A stretch of 10,777 nucleotides of DNA from Monosiga brevicollis MX1 (GCF_000002865.3 NW_001865050.1:1092104-1102880); one strand, 5' to 3'. Positions 1 to 7,557 are shown, numbered from the stretch's first letter. Notes: generated by a model not told the origin, from the letters alone. Made by a program: numbers and translations.

Positions 1-209
1 CTCTTTTTTTTAGAGTTTTTTTTTTGTTGTTATTTTTTCGGACTCTAATGACAAAGTGTGCTTTTAACAAGCATTTCATCAATTGCTTTGCTTGTCGTCC
101 GCTTTGCTTGTAATCACTTGACACGCTTGACACAAGACTTTTGAAAGCATTGCACCTTTTCTCGCTTCAAAGACCCTCACAGCCAAAACATTGCTTGCTC
201 TATTGGTAG
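1..209. other. Probable intron or upstream region of first ankyrin gene
   Basis: This T-rich stretch holds no supported coding exon. It ends in a convincing 3' splice site (ttgcttgctctattggtag, AG at 208-209) directly before the first recognisable ankyrin exon, so the gene's 5' end is probably outside the window. An ATG at 48 opens a 22-codon frame, but its possible donors (phase 1 or 2) do not match the phase-0 acceptor at 210. Confidence 0.5.
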
Positions 210-2482
210 CACGGCCAAGCATTGCACGCTGCATGCTCAAATGGCATGACAGAGGTGGTCGGATATCTGCTCAAAGCGGGTGTCAGCATCAACCGTTTAA
301 ATGATGTGTGTCTCGTGTTACCTCTTAGCTGCTCCCTAGTCGTCCCCCTCAGGCATGCAAACATGAATGCGCACACACATACACCTTTGGCAGCTCTGAC
401 AGCATGCTCTTGATACACAGGCTGGCAACTCGCCCCTATACCTGGCCTGCATGCATGATCACTTGGATGTTGTTAAGCACTTGCTTGAACACGGAGCAGA
501 CGCGCGACTGCCCGATATTGTAAGAGTTGTTTCGTTTCATCTTGCGCCTTGCGACTGCCTAGAACTGGGCTTGCTCTGCAACTAACGCTCTTGTTGTGGA
601 TCTGGCCTTGAATCCAGTTGGGCCACACTGTTTTTCACGCCGCGGCTAGCACGGGCAATGCGGAAGTGCTAAAATTGTTGTTGAGATCTGATGCGAGCAT
701 TTGGACTTGCACCTGGGTAGGTCAAGCACTGTCCTCCTTTGGCCTCGGTGGCAAATGAAAAGCTCACAAACTTCCATTTGACACACTTGGCCTGTAGCTG
801 CACGCCACCCCTCTCCATGTAAGCTGTAGCAACGGGCGCGTCGCTGCAACGCGTTTTTTACTCGAGCAGGAACCCAACCTTTTGGAGGCCCAGCAATCGG
901 TAGGCATGTCATTGTAGCCTTTGAGAGGTCTGTCGAGCAACACATGTGACTCACTTCTTGTCCATCCCCATCCAACCAGTTTGGAGACACCCCGCTTCAT
1001 TGCGCCGCACGTATGGGCCATGAAAATGTTGTGGAACTTTTGCTGGAAGAATTCCACGCCAAGCCCGACGTCACCAACATTGTAAGTGAGGCGGGCATGC
1101 CTTGTCAGCGAGAAGATGACAGCTGGTCGATTGTTGTGCTCTGGTATCTTGTGACCTTACCATATTTGCCTCTCTATAGGACGGTCGTACACCACTGCAC
1201 TTGGCCTGCCGCAACGGCCGTGTGGAGGCTGTGCAACACCTGCTTCGCCACACAACAGCAATCAACCTCAAGGATAAGGTCAGTCAAGAACGAAGACATC
1301 TTGAGTTTAATTGTCAGGAGACCGCACACTCTGCTTCCTTTCATCAGCTACTTTCTTCATTCCTCAACACTTTCTGTTGCGTCCAGAATGGCCAGACACC
1401 CCTACACGAGGCGTGCTTTTACGGTCATCCCAGCATTTTACATCTTCTGGTGAACCACCCGCAAATCAAAGCCACCCGTACCAAGGTACGATCATGTTTT
1501 CAAGCCCTGCCGCGCAGGCTTTGGGGTGGTTTAAAGACCAAAAACACAACACAACAACTTGCTTGCTCGAGCTGGGTGGATATGGTTAAGTGCCTCATCT
1601 TTCACGTTGCAAATATTGTAGAGGGGTTTGTCACCGATGCACCTGGCCTGGCAGCAGAGAAATCAAGCAACCGAGGAAGACAGTCAAAGATACCTGGACA
1701 CACTGCGCGAGCTGATTGCGGCCAAGATGGGTCTCAACAGCAAAGACAAGGTGCGACCTCTGGCACCATCTGTACGGATGATGGTTGCGTTGCTACTAGA
1801 CTGTCACACACCCAATATGAATGTCTAATGGCCTTTGTGGATTTGGTCATAGACGGGCGCGACGCTGCTGCACCTGGCATGTCAGAAGGGAGATGTTGCC
1901 GTTGTGGACGCATTGCTCAGCCAGGGCGCTGATGCCAATGCTATTAACAAGGTGCGATATCAAAGCTTTGTTGGATTAGATTGGCGTCTGTGCCGCTCTG
2001 GCAGTGTACTTTGCTCAGCTGACAGCTCGGGTGCTCTAGGCAAAACAAACACCTGCTGACATTATTTTGCTGAGCGGATTGACCCACGAAATTCGCGTTG
2101 TGAGTGTGACCGGTCCCACTGACCATCGCTTGTGGTTGAACACCTCGGCAACAACAGGTCTGCTTGATTTATCTCTCACACGATTACCTTGTGTGATTCA
2201 CAGAAACTCTTGAACATGGTGTTGCGAGCAAGGTCTTGTGGAGCGCACGACTCGACCGTGGAGCCGGAGGATCGAAGCTTTAAGCTAGAGCTGCACGCCA
2301 TTCAAGACGACATTCTCAGACGACGTCTAGCGGTGGTCTTTGCCGTAGGGTGGCGCAAGCATCCCCGGCTCTTTAGCCACGACGCCTTTGCGGCCCTATC
2401 GTCAAGTCGAACTAACCTGGACGATGACCAGGACTTTTCAGAGTCTTCTAAATCTCAAATCTCTCCAAGCTGTTCCCAATAA
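210..2482 (+). CDS. Ankyrin-repeat protein, one repeat per exon (5' partial)
   Basis: Proposed exons are 210-305, 421-519, 618-716, 798-899, 980-1081, 1180-1278, 1387-1485, 1622-1750, 1853-1951, 2040-2099 and 2204-2482, about 420 residues in this window. Introns are 80-136 bases, all GT-AG and all phase 0. The first nine exons each encode one ankyrin repeat of 32-34 residues (43 in exon 8), recognisable by the TPLHxAC-type helix-turn and a GAD-type hairpin: for example exon 6 has DGRTPLHLAC and exon 2 ends in LLEHGADARLPDI. Exon 8 carries an insertion of about 10 residues between its two helices (NQATEEDSQRYL). Exon 10 (KQTPADIILLSG) looks like a half capping repeat. Exon 11 is a 92-residue C-terminal segment that I do not recognise; it ends in TAA at 2480-2482. 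Ankyrin arrays bind partner proteins, and no partner or enzyme domain is visible. No signal peptide can be assessed because the start is missing. Exon borders are read from consensus and repeat phase, without transcript support. Confidence 0.85.
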
Positions 2483-2483
2483 A
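2478..2483 (+). promoter_or_regulatory. AATAAA overlapping the stop codon of the first ankyrin gene
   Basis: A canonical AATAAA hexamer starts two bases before the TAA stop (2480-2482). If used for polyadenylation it would leave a 3'UTR of only a few tens of bases. A weaker A-rich candidate (ATTGATAAAAG) lies near 2583. Confidence 0.35.
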
Positions 2484-2857
2484 CCAGGCAGCAAGCCCAT
2501 GCTGATCGGCCAAAGAGTGACCGGGGTGGCCTGCATGCTTTGGAGTGTTCATAGTGCATTTATTATTTTGTTTGATTCTTGTAATTGATAAAAGCCGTAC
2601 CCGTTCCAGGCACGAAGAGTGCCCAATTTTGTTTCAAGTGTCAACGAGTACCAGGGTCAACTAACTGGCTCTTTTCAACGCTGTTCGTAATTATCACGGG
2701 TAACTCTGCACATCAAAATGTCACTCGCTCTGCGACGGACCAACAGGGTAAATGAAGACATACGCTCATGTCGTCCTCCGTCGCTGGACCCTTTTCTCCT
2801 GGTCAGTGGCTCTTTCCGGTCGGCGCCGCTTCTGCGCTTGCTCATCCATACGAGCAC
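2483..2857. other. Intergenic stretch without a supported gene
   Basis: Ordinary-complexity DNA between the first ankyrin gene and the GA tract. The only coding hint is an ATG at 2718 opening ten codons up to a good donor (AGG|gtaaatg at 2748). It could be a remote first exon, but no nearby acceptor with ankyrin or other recognisable coding follows, so it is not called as a gene. Confidence 0.5.
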
Positions 2858-2951
<94 letters not shown>

Positions 2952-3117
2952 AGAGATTTAGAGAGAGAGATTTAGAGAGAGAGATTTAGAGAGAGAGAGA
3001 ATTGAATTGGTTTGGTCGGTTTGAGAAATAAGAGAGATTTAGAGAGAGAGAGATTTAGAGAGATTTAGAGAGAGAGAGAGAGAGAGAGATTTAGAGAGAG
3101 AGAGATTTAGAGAGATT

Positions 3118-3194
<77 letters not shown>
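2858..3194. repeat. GA microsatellite with TTTA interruptions
   Basis: A long polypurine tract. Pure (GA)n runs from about 2862 to 2949, then GA is broken by TTTA at intervals (TTT at 2957, 2971, 2985; 3038, 3054, 3064; 3090, 3106, 3116), and GA resumes to 3194 with one GACAG break near 3147. The 3038/3054/3064 pattern recurs at 3090/3106/3116, showing a 52-bp direct duplication inside the tract. A unique island (ATTGAATTGGTTTGGTCGG, from 3001) interrupts it. The small reading frames rich in Arg-Glu or Leu-Ser here are products of the dinucleotide repeat. Confidence 0.95.
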
Positions 3195-3195
<1 letters not shown>

Positions 3196-3233
3196 AATCT
3201 GTTTATGCCGCGCGTGTGTCCATACACATGTAA

Positions 3234-3250
3234 GTGTGTGTGTGTGTGTG
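3234..3250. repeat. Short TG microsatellite
   Basis: Eight and a half TG units follow the GA tract after 39 bases of unique sequence. It is complementary to the CA run at 3464-3488. Confidence 0.9.
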
Positions 3251-3418
3251 CCAAAAGTGGACCCCTTCCATACAAGCAGCATTTTTTGCTTTGTTGGCAT
3301 CTTTATTTCTTCTTACAATTCCGTCCTCATCAAGTCAAAAACAAATTTTTTCGCCATCATTTCGTCATTTTTTGTTACGCGACATAGGACTTGAGGGTGC
3401 TGTGAGTGCCGGTTCGGC

Positions 3419-3488
3419 TCAGACACAGACACAGAGACAGACATATGTACAGCCACAGACAGACAGACACACACACACACGCACACAC
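3419..3488. repeat. CA / GACA compound microsatellite
   Basis: CAGACA and GACAGACA units grade into (CA)n ending in CACGCACACAC. It is the third simple-sequence block in this intergenic region. Confidence 0.9.
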
Positions 3489-3629
3489 TGTGCAGGCATC
3501 TTGGGTTTGTGGCGACTGAATAGTGAATGGCGCTGGTCGTTCACAGACTAGAACTCATTGTTCTTCTGATTTGGCACCTCAACCGCGACTGCCACGCATG
3601 CTTTAGGACCCTAGCAGGGATCGGCCGGG

Positions 3630-4867
3630 ATGAGCTCGGTCGATAGAGAGCAGCCTTGGCGGACAAAAATTCACAAAAGGCATTTGAAGCGTTGGGCAGC
3701 TGGCTGCCTTTTCGCAGAGATGAGGTATGTCTTTGAAGGGTGTTGCGTGCCCTCGTTAATTCTGCGAGTAGTGAGGAGACTGCCTGCTGTGTTTGAACTG
3801 TCTCATTGAGACGTACCACTCCACGGTGGGATGCTGGATAGTGCCCAAGTCTACGGCCAGGCCAAACACCACTCCATGCTGCCTGCGAAAACGGCCTCGT
3901 GCGGATGGCGAAACGCCTCGTAAAGCAAGGCGCAGACGTGGAGGCCAGGGACAAGGTCTGTCTCCCATCCACCCTGGGCGAATCAAAAAATGAAAGTTGG
4001 ATATGATTTGACCTGAACAACCAACTTCTCAGGAGGGCAACACACCACTGCTAAGTGCTTGTTTTAAAGGCCATGTGGATGTGGCAAAACTTCTGTTGGA
4101 GCATGGTGCTGATGCCAAGGCCAAAACCCACGTCCGTTCTCATGCTCTTGGCACCGTTCCCCTTCTGTCAGCGCCTTGCGCTTAGACCCTCTGTGAATGC
4201 CCTCTTTCACTGCCGGGTCGCTTAAACCTGCATTTTTTCCTCTTCGTTTCGTGACTCAAGCGTTCATTCGAGGAGGGCTGGTCCGTTTACATACAGAGTG
4301 GTAAAACAGCGCTGCATGGCATCTGCGACTTTGATCATGTACAAGTATTTGAGACCTTATTGAGCCACGGCGCAGATGCCAACGCCACTGATCAAGTCAG
4401 TGCTAGAAACGCCTTTTTTTTTTTTTTTTTTTCCTTGATCGGGCGAACCCCAGGTGCTCGATGGCGCTCGCACCGTAGAGGCTGGCCTTTAGTGTTTGCT
4501 TGGTTCATGATGCTGCCACTCTTACAACTGGCTCTCAACGCTGATCTGGGTGGAACTGGAACATGCCATTGCACAGCGTGGAAACACGCCACTACACGAC
4601 GCGTGTTTGTGTGGGCGCAAAACGCAGGCCATAGAAATCTTGTTAAAGCGCGGTGCTGATATCAACGCCCAGGGCGAAGTTCGTACTTGCCCTTTCTTGC
4701 GCCTGCCCTCTGCGTCCAAACATCTGCAGTGTCAACGTCTTCACTAGGTCCACGAATGTATCATGGTGAAGGGCGATACTCCGCTGCACGTTGCTTCCAG
4801 GCACGGCCTTGTCCCGGTAGTCAAGGTTCTGTTGAATCGTGGTGCAGATCCTAACAGCCAAAACTGA
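3630..4867 (+). CDS. Small ankyrin-repeat protein, second gene
   Basis: Proposed exons are 3630-3724, 3850-3955, 4033-4131, 4297-4395, 4577-4678 and 4748-4867, giving 206 residues. The start at ATG 3630 is the first in frame after a TAG at 3612. Exon 1 ends ATGAG|gtatgt (phase 2) and joins an acceptor after CCCAAG at 3849, making AGT and keeping the ankyrin frame; an alternative phase-0 acceptor lies at 3841, so the first join is the least certain part. Repeat exons follow: GQTPLHAACENG, EGNTPLLSACFKG, SGKTALHGIC, RGNTPLHDAC and KGDTPLHVASRHG, each ending in a GAD-type hairpin. Internal introns after exon 2 are phase 0. The donors of exons 3 (gtccgt) and 5 (gttcgt) are weak. The last exon stops at TGA 4865-4867, exactly at the repeat boundary where the sister exons have a donor. 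No extra domain is present, so a role as a protein-binding scaffold is all that can be inferred. Regulation is not visible. Confidence 0.7.
4414..4432. repeat. T19 homopolymer in ankyrin intron
   Basis: Nineteen consecutive T lie 18 bases into the intron that starts at 4396. This intron (181 bases) is the longest of the gene. The run may be prone to length change. Confidence 0.9.
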
Positions 4868-5035
4868 CTCAGTCCTTTATCTTCCTGCTATTGTTACGGT
4901 AGACTGGAGCATGCCCTCCTGTCTCTCCAGCCCCAGCGTTTCCCCACCAGGCTCTACTCGGTTCCCTAACCTGAAGGAAGTGTTCGCTGGCGTGACCAAA
5001 ATGTTGCGCACGACTGGCTTGCTGTCCCCTTGCAG

Positions 5036-5122
5036 GCTGGTGAGAGAGCCCTGTACCTAGGCCACGCTAAGGTGGTTACAATTCTCTTGGAACACGGCGC
5101 CCTGGCGGATGCCAGAGACAAT
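5036..5122 (+). pseudogene. Decayed ankyrin repeat exon downstream of gene 2
   Basis: A strong acceptor (TTGCTGTCCCCTTGCAG, AG at 5034-5035) is followed by an in-frame 29-residue ankyrin repeat (AGERALYLGHAKVVTILLEHG, then ALADARDN) and a GT at 5123. Compared with its neighbours it lacks about four residues at the xACxx turn, equal to a 12-base in-frame loss. The preceding exon runs into TGA with no donor, so this exon is probably no longer spliced in. It could still be used if an unseen donor or alternative isoform exists. Confidence 0.6.
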
Positions 5123-5230
5123 GTTAGCAACCCCAATTTGAAGCCGTCACCATGCCTGCAGGCGTGGTTCCAAGGCTTGGAAGGGCTTCAAGGTGCCATG
5201 ACTTGGCAGGAAGACATTGAAAAAGATCTT

Positions 5231-5236
5231 TATATT
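5231..5236 (+). promoter_or_regulatory. TATA-like element upstream of 5S rRNA gene
   Basis: TATATT sits at about -29 to -24 relative to the inferred 5S start at 5260. Upstream TATA boxes at this distance assist Pol III initiation at 5S and tRNA genes in several eukaryotes (fission yeast, plants). Assignment here is from spacing only. Confidence 0.45.
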
Positions 5237-5259
5237 CAAACTTATGTCGTTGGTTTATC

Positions 5260-5365
5260 GCCAACGGTCATACCACATGGAATACACCGGCTCTCGTCCG
5301 ATCGCCGCAGTTAAGCCATGTTGGGCCATGCTAGTACTATCGTGGGTGACCAGATGGGAATACAT
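5260..5365 (+). rRNA. 5S rRNA gene, 5' part (about nt 1-106), interrupted
   Basis: The 106 bases from GCCAACGGTCATACCAC to GGGAATACAT follow the eukaryotic 5S rRNA pattern: GTCCGATC near nt 38, GTTAAGC near nt 51, GGGCCATGCTAGTACTA near nt 64, then GGGTGACC and GGGAATAC. The last 61 positions of the rejoined gene align with the 5S consensus without a gap. The internal control region (A box, intermediate element, C box, about nt 50-97) is wholly inside this part and looks intact. The gene is broken by a DNA transposon inserted after AT at 5364-5365. The remaining 3' end, which pairs with GCCAACGG to form helix I, lies at 7560. The copy cannot give a normal 5S rRNA unless the element excises. 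Confidence 0.93.
5364..5365. repeat. Target-site duplication AT, left copy
   Basis: AT directly precedes the element on the left and is repeated at 7558-7559 on the right. Removing the element and one AT gives a gap-free 5S. One extra C (5366) lies between the left AT and the CCCTCC terminus. Confidence 0.6.
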
Positions 5366-5366
5366 C

Positions 5367-5521
5367 CCCTCCTACTAACTAGTCTCAAACAGAATCACAA
5401 GGTTATGCCCAAGTCAAAGCAAATCGTGACAAATGGTAACAAAGTCGTGGCATGATATCAAAAAGTCATGAGCAACTGCAAAACAATCACAACTGTTCCT
5501 TTCGAAATCGTAAGCAACACT
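5367..5521 (+). repeat. Left terminal inverted repeat (155 bp)
   Basis: It matches the reverse complement of 7403-7557 at 154 of 155 positions; the mismatch is T5403 opposite T7521. Inside it a loose motif of the type AAA(G)TCRTGA recurs about every 20 bases (5421, 5441, 5461, 5481, 5504), which may be repeated transposase-binding sites. Confidence 0.95.
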
Positions 5522-5547
5522 TTCGGTGATGAAATCGCGAGGATCAT

Positions 5548-7377
5548 TCAATTTGAGCTGCGCAAAGCAGCTGATGCTGCTCGGCGAGCTCGAGCCTGAG
5601 CTTTGTCACGTTGTAGTAGCAACCGCTTATTTTCACATGTAGATTTAAAGTCATTCACGTTAGCATCGTCTTCTTGGCTGGCGGCAACGGCTCGAGCAGT
5701 CTGGCGGCGAGTTCGGGAGTTGTCGACAGCCATGTCCATGATTGGCGCGAGCTCGAAGGATTCACGCCTGTGTCTCAAGATTCCGCCAGTTGCAGCCCTG
5801 ATCTGGTCATAGTCTTGTTTGTCACGAATGCGTAGCTGGTCGCGGCGAGCTCGAGCCTCATCTTCATTTACGGCGCCATCCTGCCAGGCTTTCATGTACC
5901 TGTGTGTGTCACGGATTGCTCCTTTCAACATATCTTTTCTCAGGTAGGATCCAAAAACAACGTTGAGAATCTTCTCGAGCCTCTCTGAGAGGCGCGTGTA
6001 GCCAAAGCTTGATGAACGCGCGCGAATGCCTTCTGCAGCATATTTGACGGAACCAAAAACGGTCTCAATGGGAGCGAAGTCGGGCTGGTATTTTGGCGTT
6101 GGGACAACAAGAACCGGACCACCGTACAGCTCACGATCCAACTCATAGTAAATGAGCGGTGAGTAGCGCTCATCAGTTTCTGGAATTGTGCTTGAGGCGC
6201 GCACAAACACCTTTTTCGTATGTTCAACACCATGAGAGCCGGACATGAGACTGAGAGCTTTATAATGATGTGGCACATTGTCCCAGGTCACGACCAGAAG
6301 ACCTGAGCCATACTTTTTTCGCCAGGCAGAGATTGTGCCCTCCAAATAGCGCTGTGAACTCTCGCCTGTACTATTGCCAATGTTGGTACGCAAGAAAACG
6401 ATCTCTCCGGAGTAGGCCAATGCTGCAAAGAAAGAGATCGACGAACGAGGCGCTGGTGCCACACTCCTTGCTTGTCCTTGAACGACCCAGCCTTTGTGTC
6501 GCGTTGCTTGGGTAGTCATCCAGCTTTCGTCCGCAGAGAGAAGAGCATGCTTGTTCGACGAAAAGAGGAGGTGCTCCTCGTCCAGGGCTTCCAGGAATGT
6601 AATGTAATTGAGGCAAGCCTCCTGGGTCTGTGGGCCGAAAGAATCATGTCGACGAGGACGTAGACTAACGTACTCGCTGTCAATTCCAGAATCCCGGTTT
6701 TGCTTCTTCAGATGATTGCAAATGGTGGCAAGGGAAACATGCCAAGGCTCGATCGAATCGCTGAGCTCGAGGGGCTTGTAACGCTTTGCGTAAAGATACT
6801 CACGAGCGTCCGCTGTCGAACCTCGCTTGCCGTATCGCATGACATACTCAGCCAAAATCTCTTCATCCTGAGCATCCAAAACAGAAGGGCGGCCAGATCG
6901 TGGTTGTTGAGGTTTGAGATGTGGTTCTTCTGAAGACAGCTCGCCTGCGGCGCGCATATTCAGGCGCTTCATATATTCGCGGCGCCATCTTGAGATCGTT
7001 GAGACTGATATCTGTTTTCCAATTCTCCGCTCGAGCACAGCGGCAATCTTGCTATCAGAAAACGATTCCTGATGCTCATCGACCTCATCCAGTGCTACCA
7101 AGAAAGCCCGGCGGTCGCTGTCCGAATAGCGGCCAACGCGCCTTCCCACTCGGTTTTTTCCACAGTCGTTTGGGCCCCGGGTGCGTGCAGCTTCCGAGGC
7201 AGCTTGGGGGGGCGATACTGACTCCGAATCACTGGCAGGGGCGTTATCAGCAAAGCCCCATGGTGCACCACTGCCAGGGACATCATCACCCAACGATTCT
7301 GGCAAGCTCAGCAGGTGATCAGGTGGAGCATGCTGAACTGGCGTCTTGAACTGCCGCCGTGCACGTCGCCTTGACAT
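5548..7377 (-). CDS. DDE transposase, IS630/Tc1/mariner superfamily-like
   Basis: An intronless 609-residue protein taking ATG at 7377-7375; an in-frame TTG four codons earlier is unlikely to be used in a eukaryote. Residues 1-80 are low-complexity and basic/acidic. Residues about 85-137 form a likely helix-turn-helix (SDSKIAAVLERRIG ... SVSTISRWRREYMKR). A GRPS motif at 162-165 precedes a second helix-turn-helix-like region ending near 228 (SLATICNHLKK), a layout like the paired DNA-binding domain of Tc1/mariner transposases. The catalytic core shows D283 in LSADESW, D366 in VVTWDNVPHH and E438 in YQPDFAPIETVFG. The last motif is the family's PDxxPIExxW/F hallmark. Spacing from the second D to E is 71 residues, much longer than the classical 34-39, through an insertion rich in charged residues. 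The C-terminal 120 residues are Arg-rich and coiled-coil-like. All three acidic residues are present, so activity is plausible. Predicted role: cutting and joining the element's own ends in the nucleus. Confidence 0.92.
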   Translation of the reverse strand: MSRRRARRQFKTPVQHAPPDHLLSLPESLGDDVPGSGAPWGFADNAPASDSESVSPPQAASEAARTRGPNDCGKNRVGRRVGRYSDSDRRAFLVALDEVDEHQESFSDSKIAAVLERRIGKQISVSTISRWRREYMKRLNMRAAGELSSEEPHLKPQQPRSGRPSVLDAQDEEILAEYVMRYGKRGSTADAREYLYAKRYKPLELSDSIEPWHVSLATICNHLKKQNRDSGIDSEYVSLRPRRHDSFGPQTQEACLNYITFLEALDEEHLLFSSNKHALLSADESWMTTQATRHKGWVVQGQARSVAPAPRSSISFFAALAYSGEIVFLRTNIGNSTGESSQRYLEGTISAWRKKYGSGLLVVTWDNVPHHYKALSLMSGSHGVEHTKKVFVRASSTIPETDERYSPLIYYELDRELYGGPVLVVPTPKYQPDFAPIETVFGSVKYAAEGIRARSSSFGYTRLSERLEKILNVVFGSYLRKDMLKGAIRDTHRYMKAWQDGAVNEDEARARRDQLRIRDKQDYDQIRAATGGILRHRRESFELAPIMDMAVDNSRTRRQTARAVAASQEDDANVNDFKSTCENKRLLLQRDKAQARARRAASAALRSSN

Positions 7378-7402
7378 CTCAACTTTCAACGGAAAAACAT
7401 TG

Positions 7403-7557
7403 AGTGTTGCTTACGATTTCGAAAGGAACAGTTGTGATTGTTTTGCAGTTGCTCATGACTTTTTGATATCATGCCACGACTTTGTTACCATTTGTCACGA
7501 TTTGCTTTGACTTGGGCATATCCTTGTGATTCTGTTTGAGACTAGTTAGTAGGAGGG
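7403..7557 (-). repeat. Right terminal inverted repeat (155 bp)
   Basis: Reverse complement of the left repeat with one mismatch. Its inner edge is 25 bases upstream of the transposase ATG, so the transposase promoter or 5'UTR must lie largely within this repeat. Confidence 0.95.

Larger units (their letters stand above)
5366..7557 (-). mobile_element. Tc1/mariner-like DDE DNA transposon inserted in 5S rDNA
   Basis: A complete-looking class II element of about 2.19 kb: terminal inverted repeats of 155 bp at both ends beginning CCCTCCTACTAACTAGTCTC, and between them a single intronless transposase gene on the minus strand. Only 26 bases separate the left repeat from the stop codon and 25 the right repeat from the start, so promoter and 3'-end signals probably reside in the repeats. 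The two repeats differ at one position (5403 versus 7521) and the reading frame is uninterrupted. That points to a recent insertion and possibly a still active element. It is flanked by AT on both sides instead of the TA usual for IS630/Tc1/mariner elements. Confidence 0.93.

Noticed and set aside
1201-1932. Long single frame spanning several introns of the first ankyrin gene
   Set aside because: It is in the ankyrin frame only for parts of exons 6 and 7 and crosses clear GT-AG introns; the spliced one-repeat exons explain the coding signal better.
2718-2975. Frames through the GA tract (Arg-Glu repeats; Leu-Ser on the other strand)
   Set aside because: Any reading frame stays open in a GA dinucleotide repeat; no conserved coding beyond it. 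The ten codons from ATG 2718 to the donor-like gtaaatg at 2748 might be a first exon, but no matching exon is near.
3541-4020. 159-codon minus-strand frame
   Set aside because: It runs antisense to exons 1 and 2 of the second ankyrin gene, shows no domain, and is explained by the plus-strand coding.
5030-5314. Ankyrin-like frame reading through into the 5S gene
   Set aside because: Only 5036-5122 is ankyrin. The rest crosses the Pol III promoter region and 5S rRNA and has no protein pattern.
5361-5363. TA at the left junction as a classical Tc1/mariner target duplication
   Set aside because: No TA occurs at the right junction, and using it would not give a correctly sized 5S rRNA gene; AT on both sides fits better.
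6371-7349. Plus-strand frames and other minus-strand frames inside the transposase gene
   Set aside because: They are shadows of the 609-residue transposase, which has catalytic motifs; none has its own recognisable feature.
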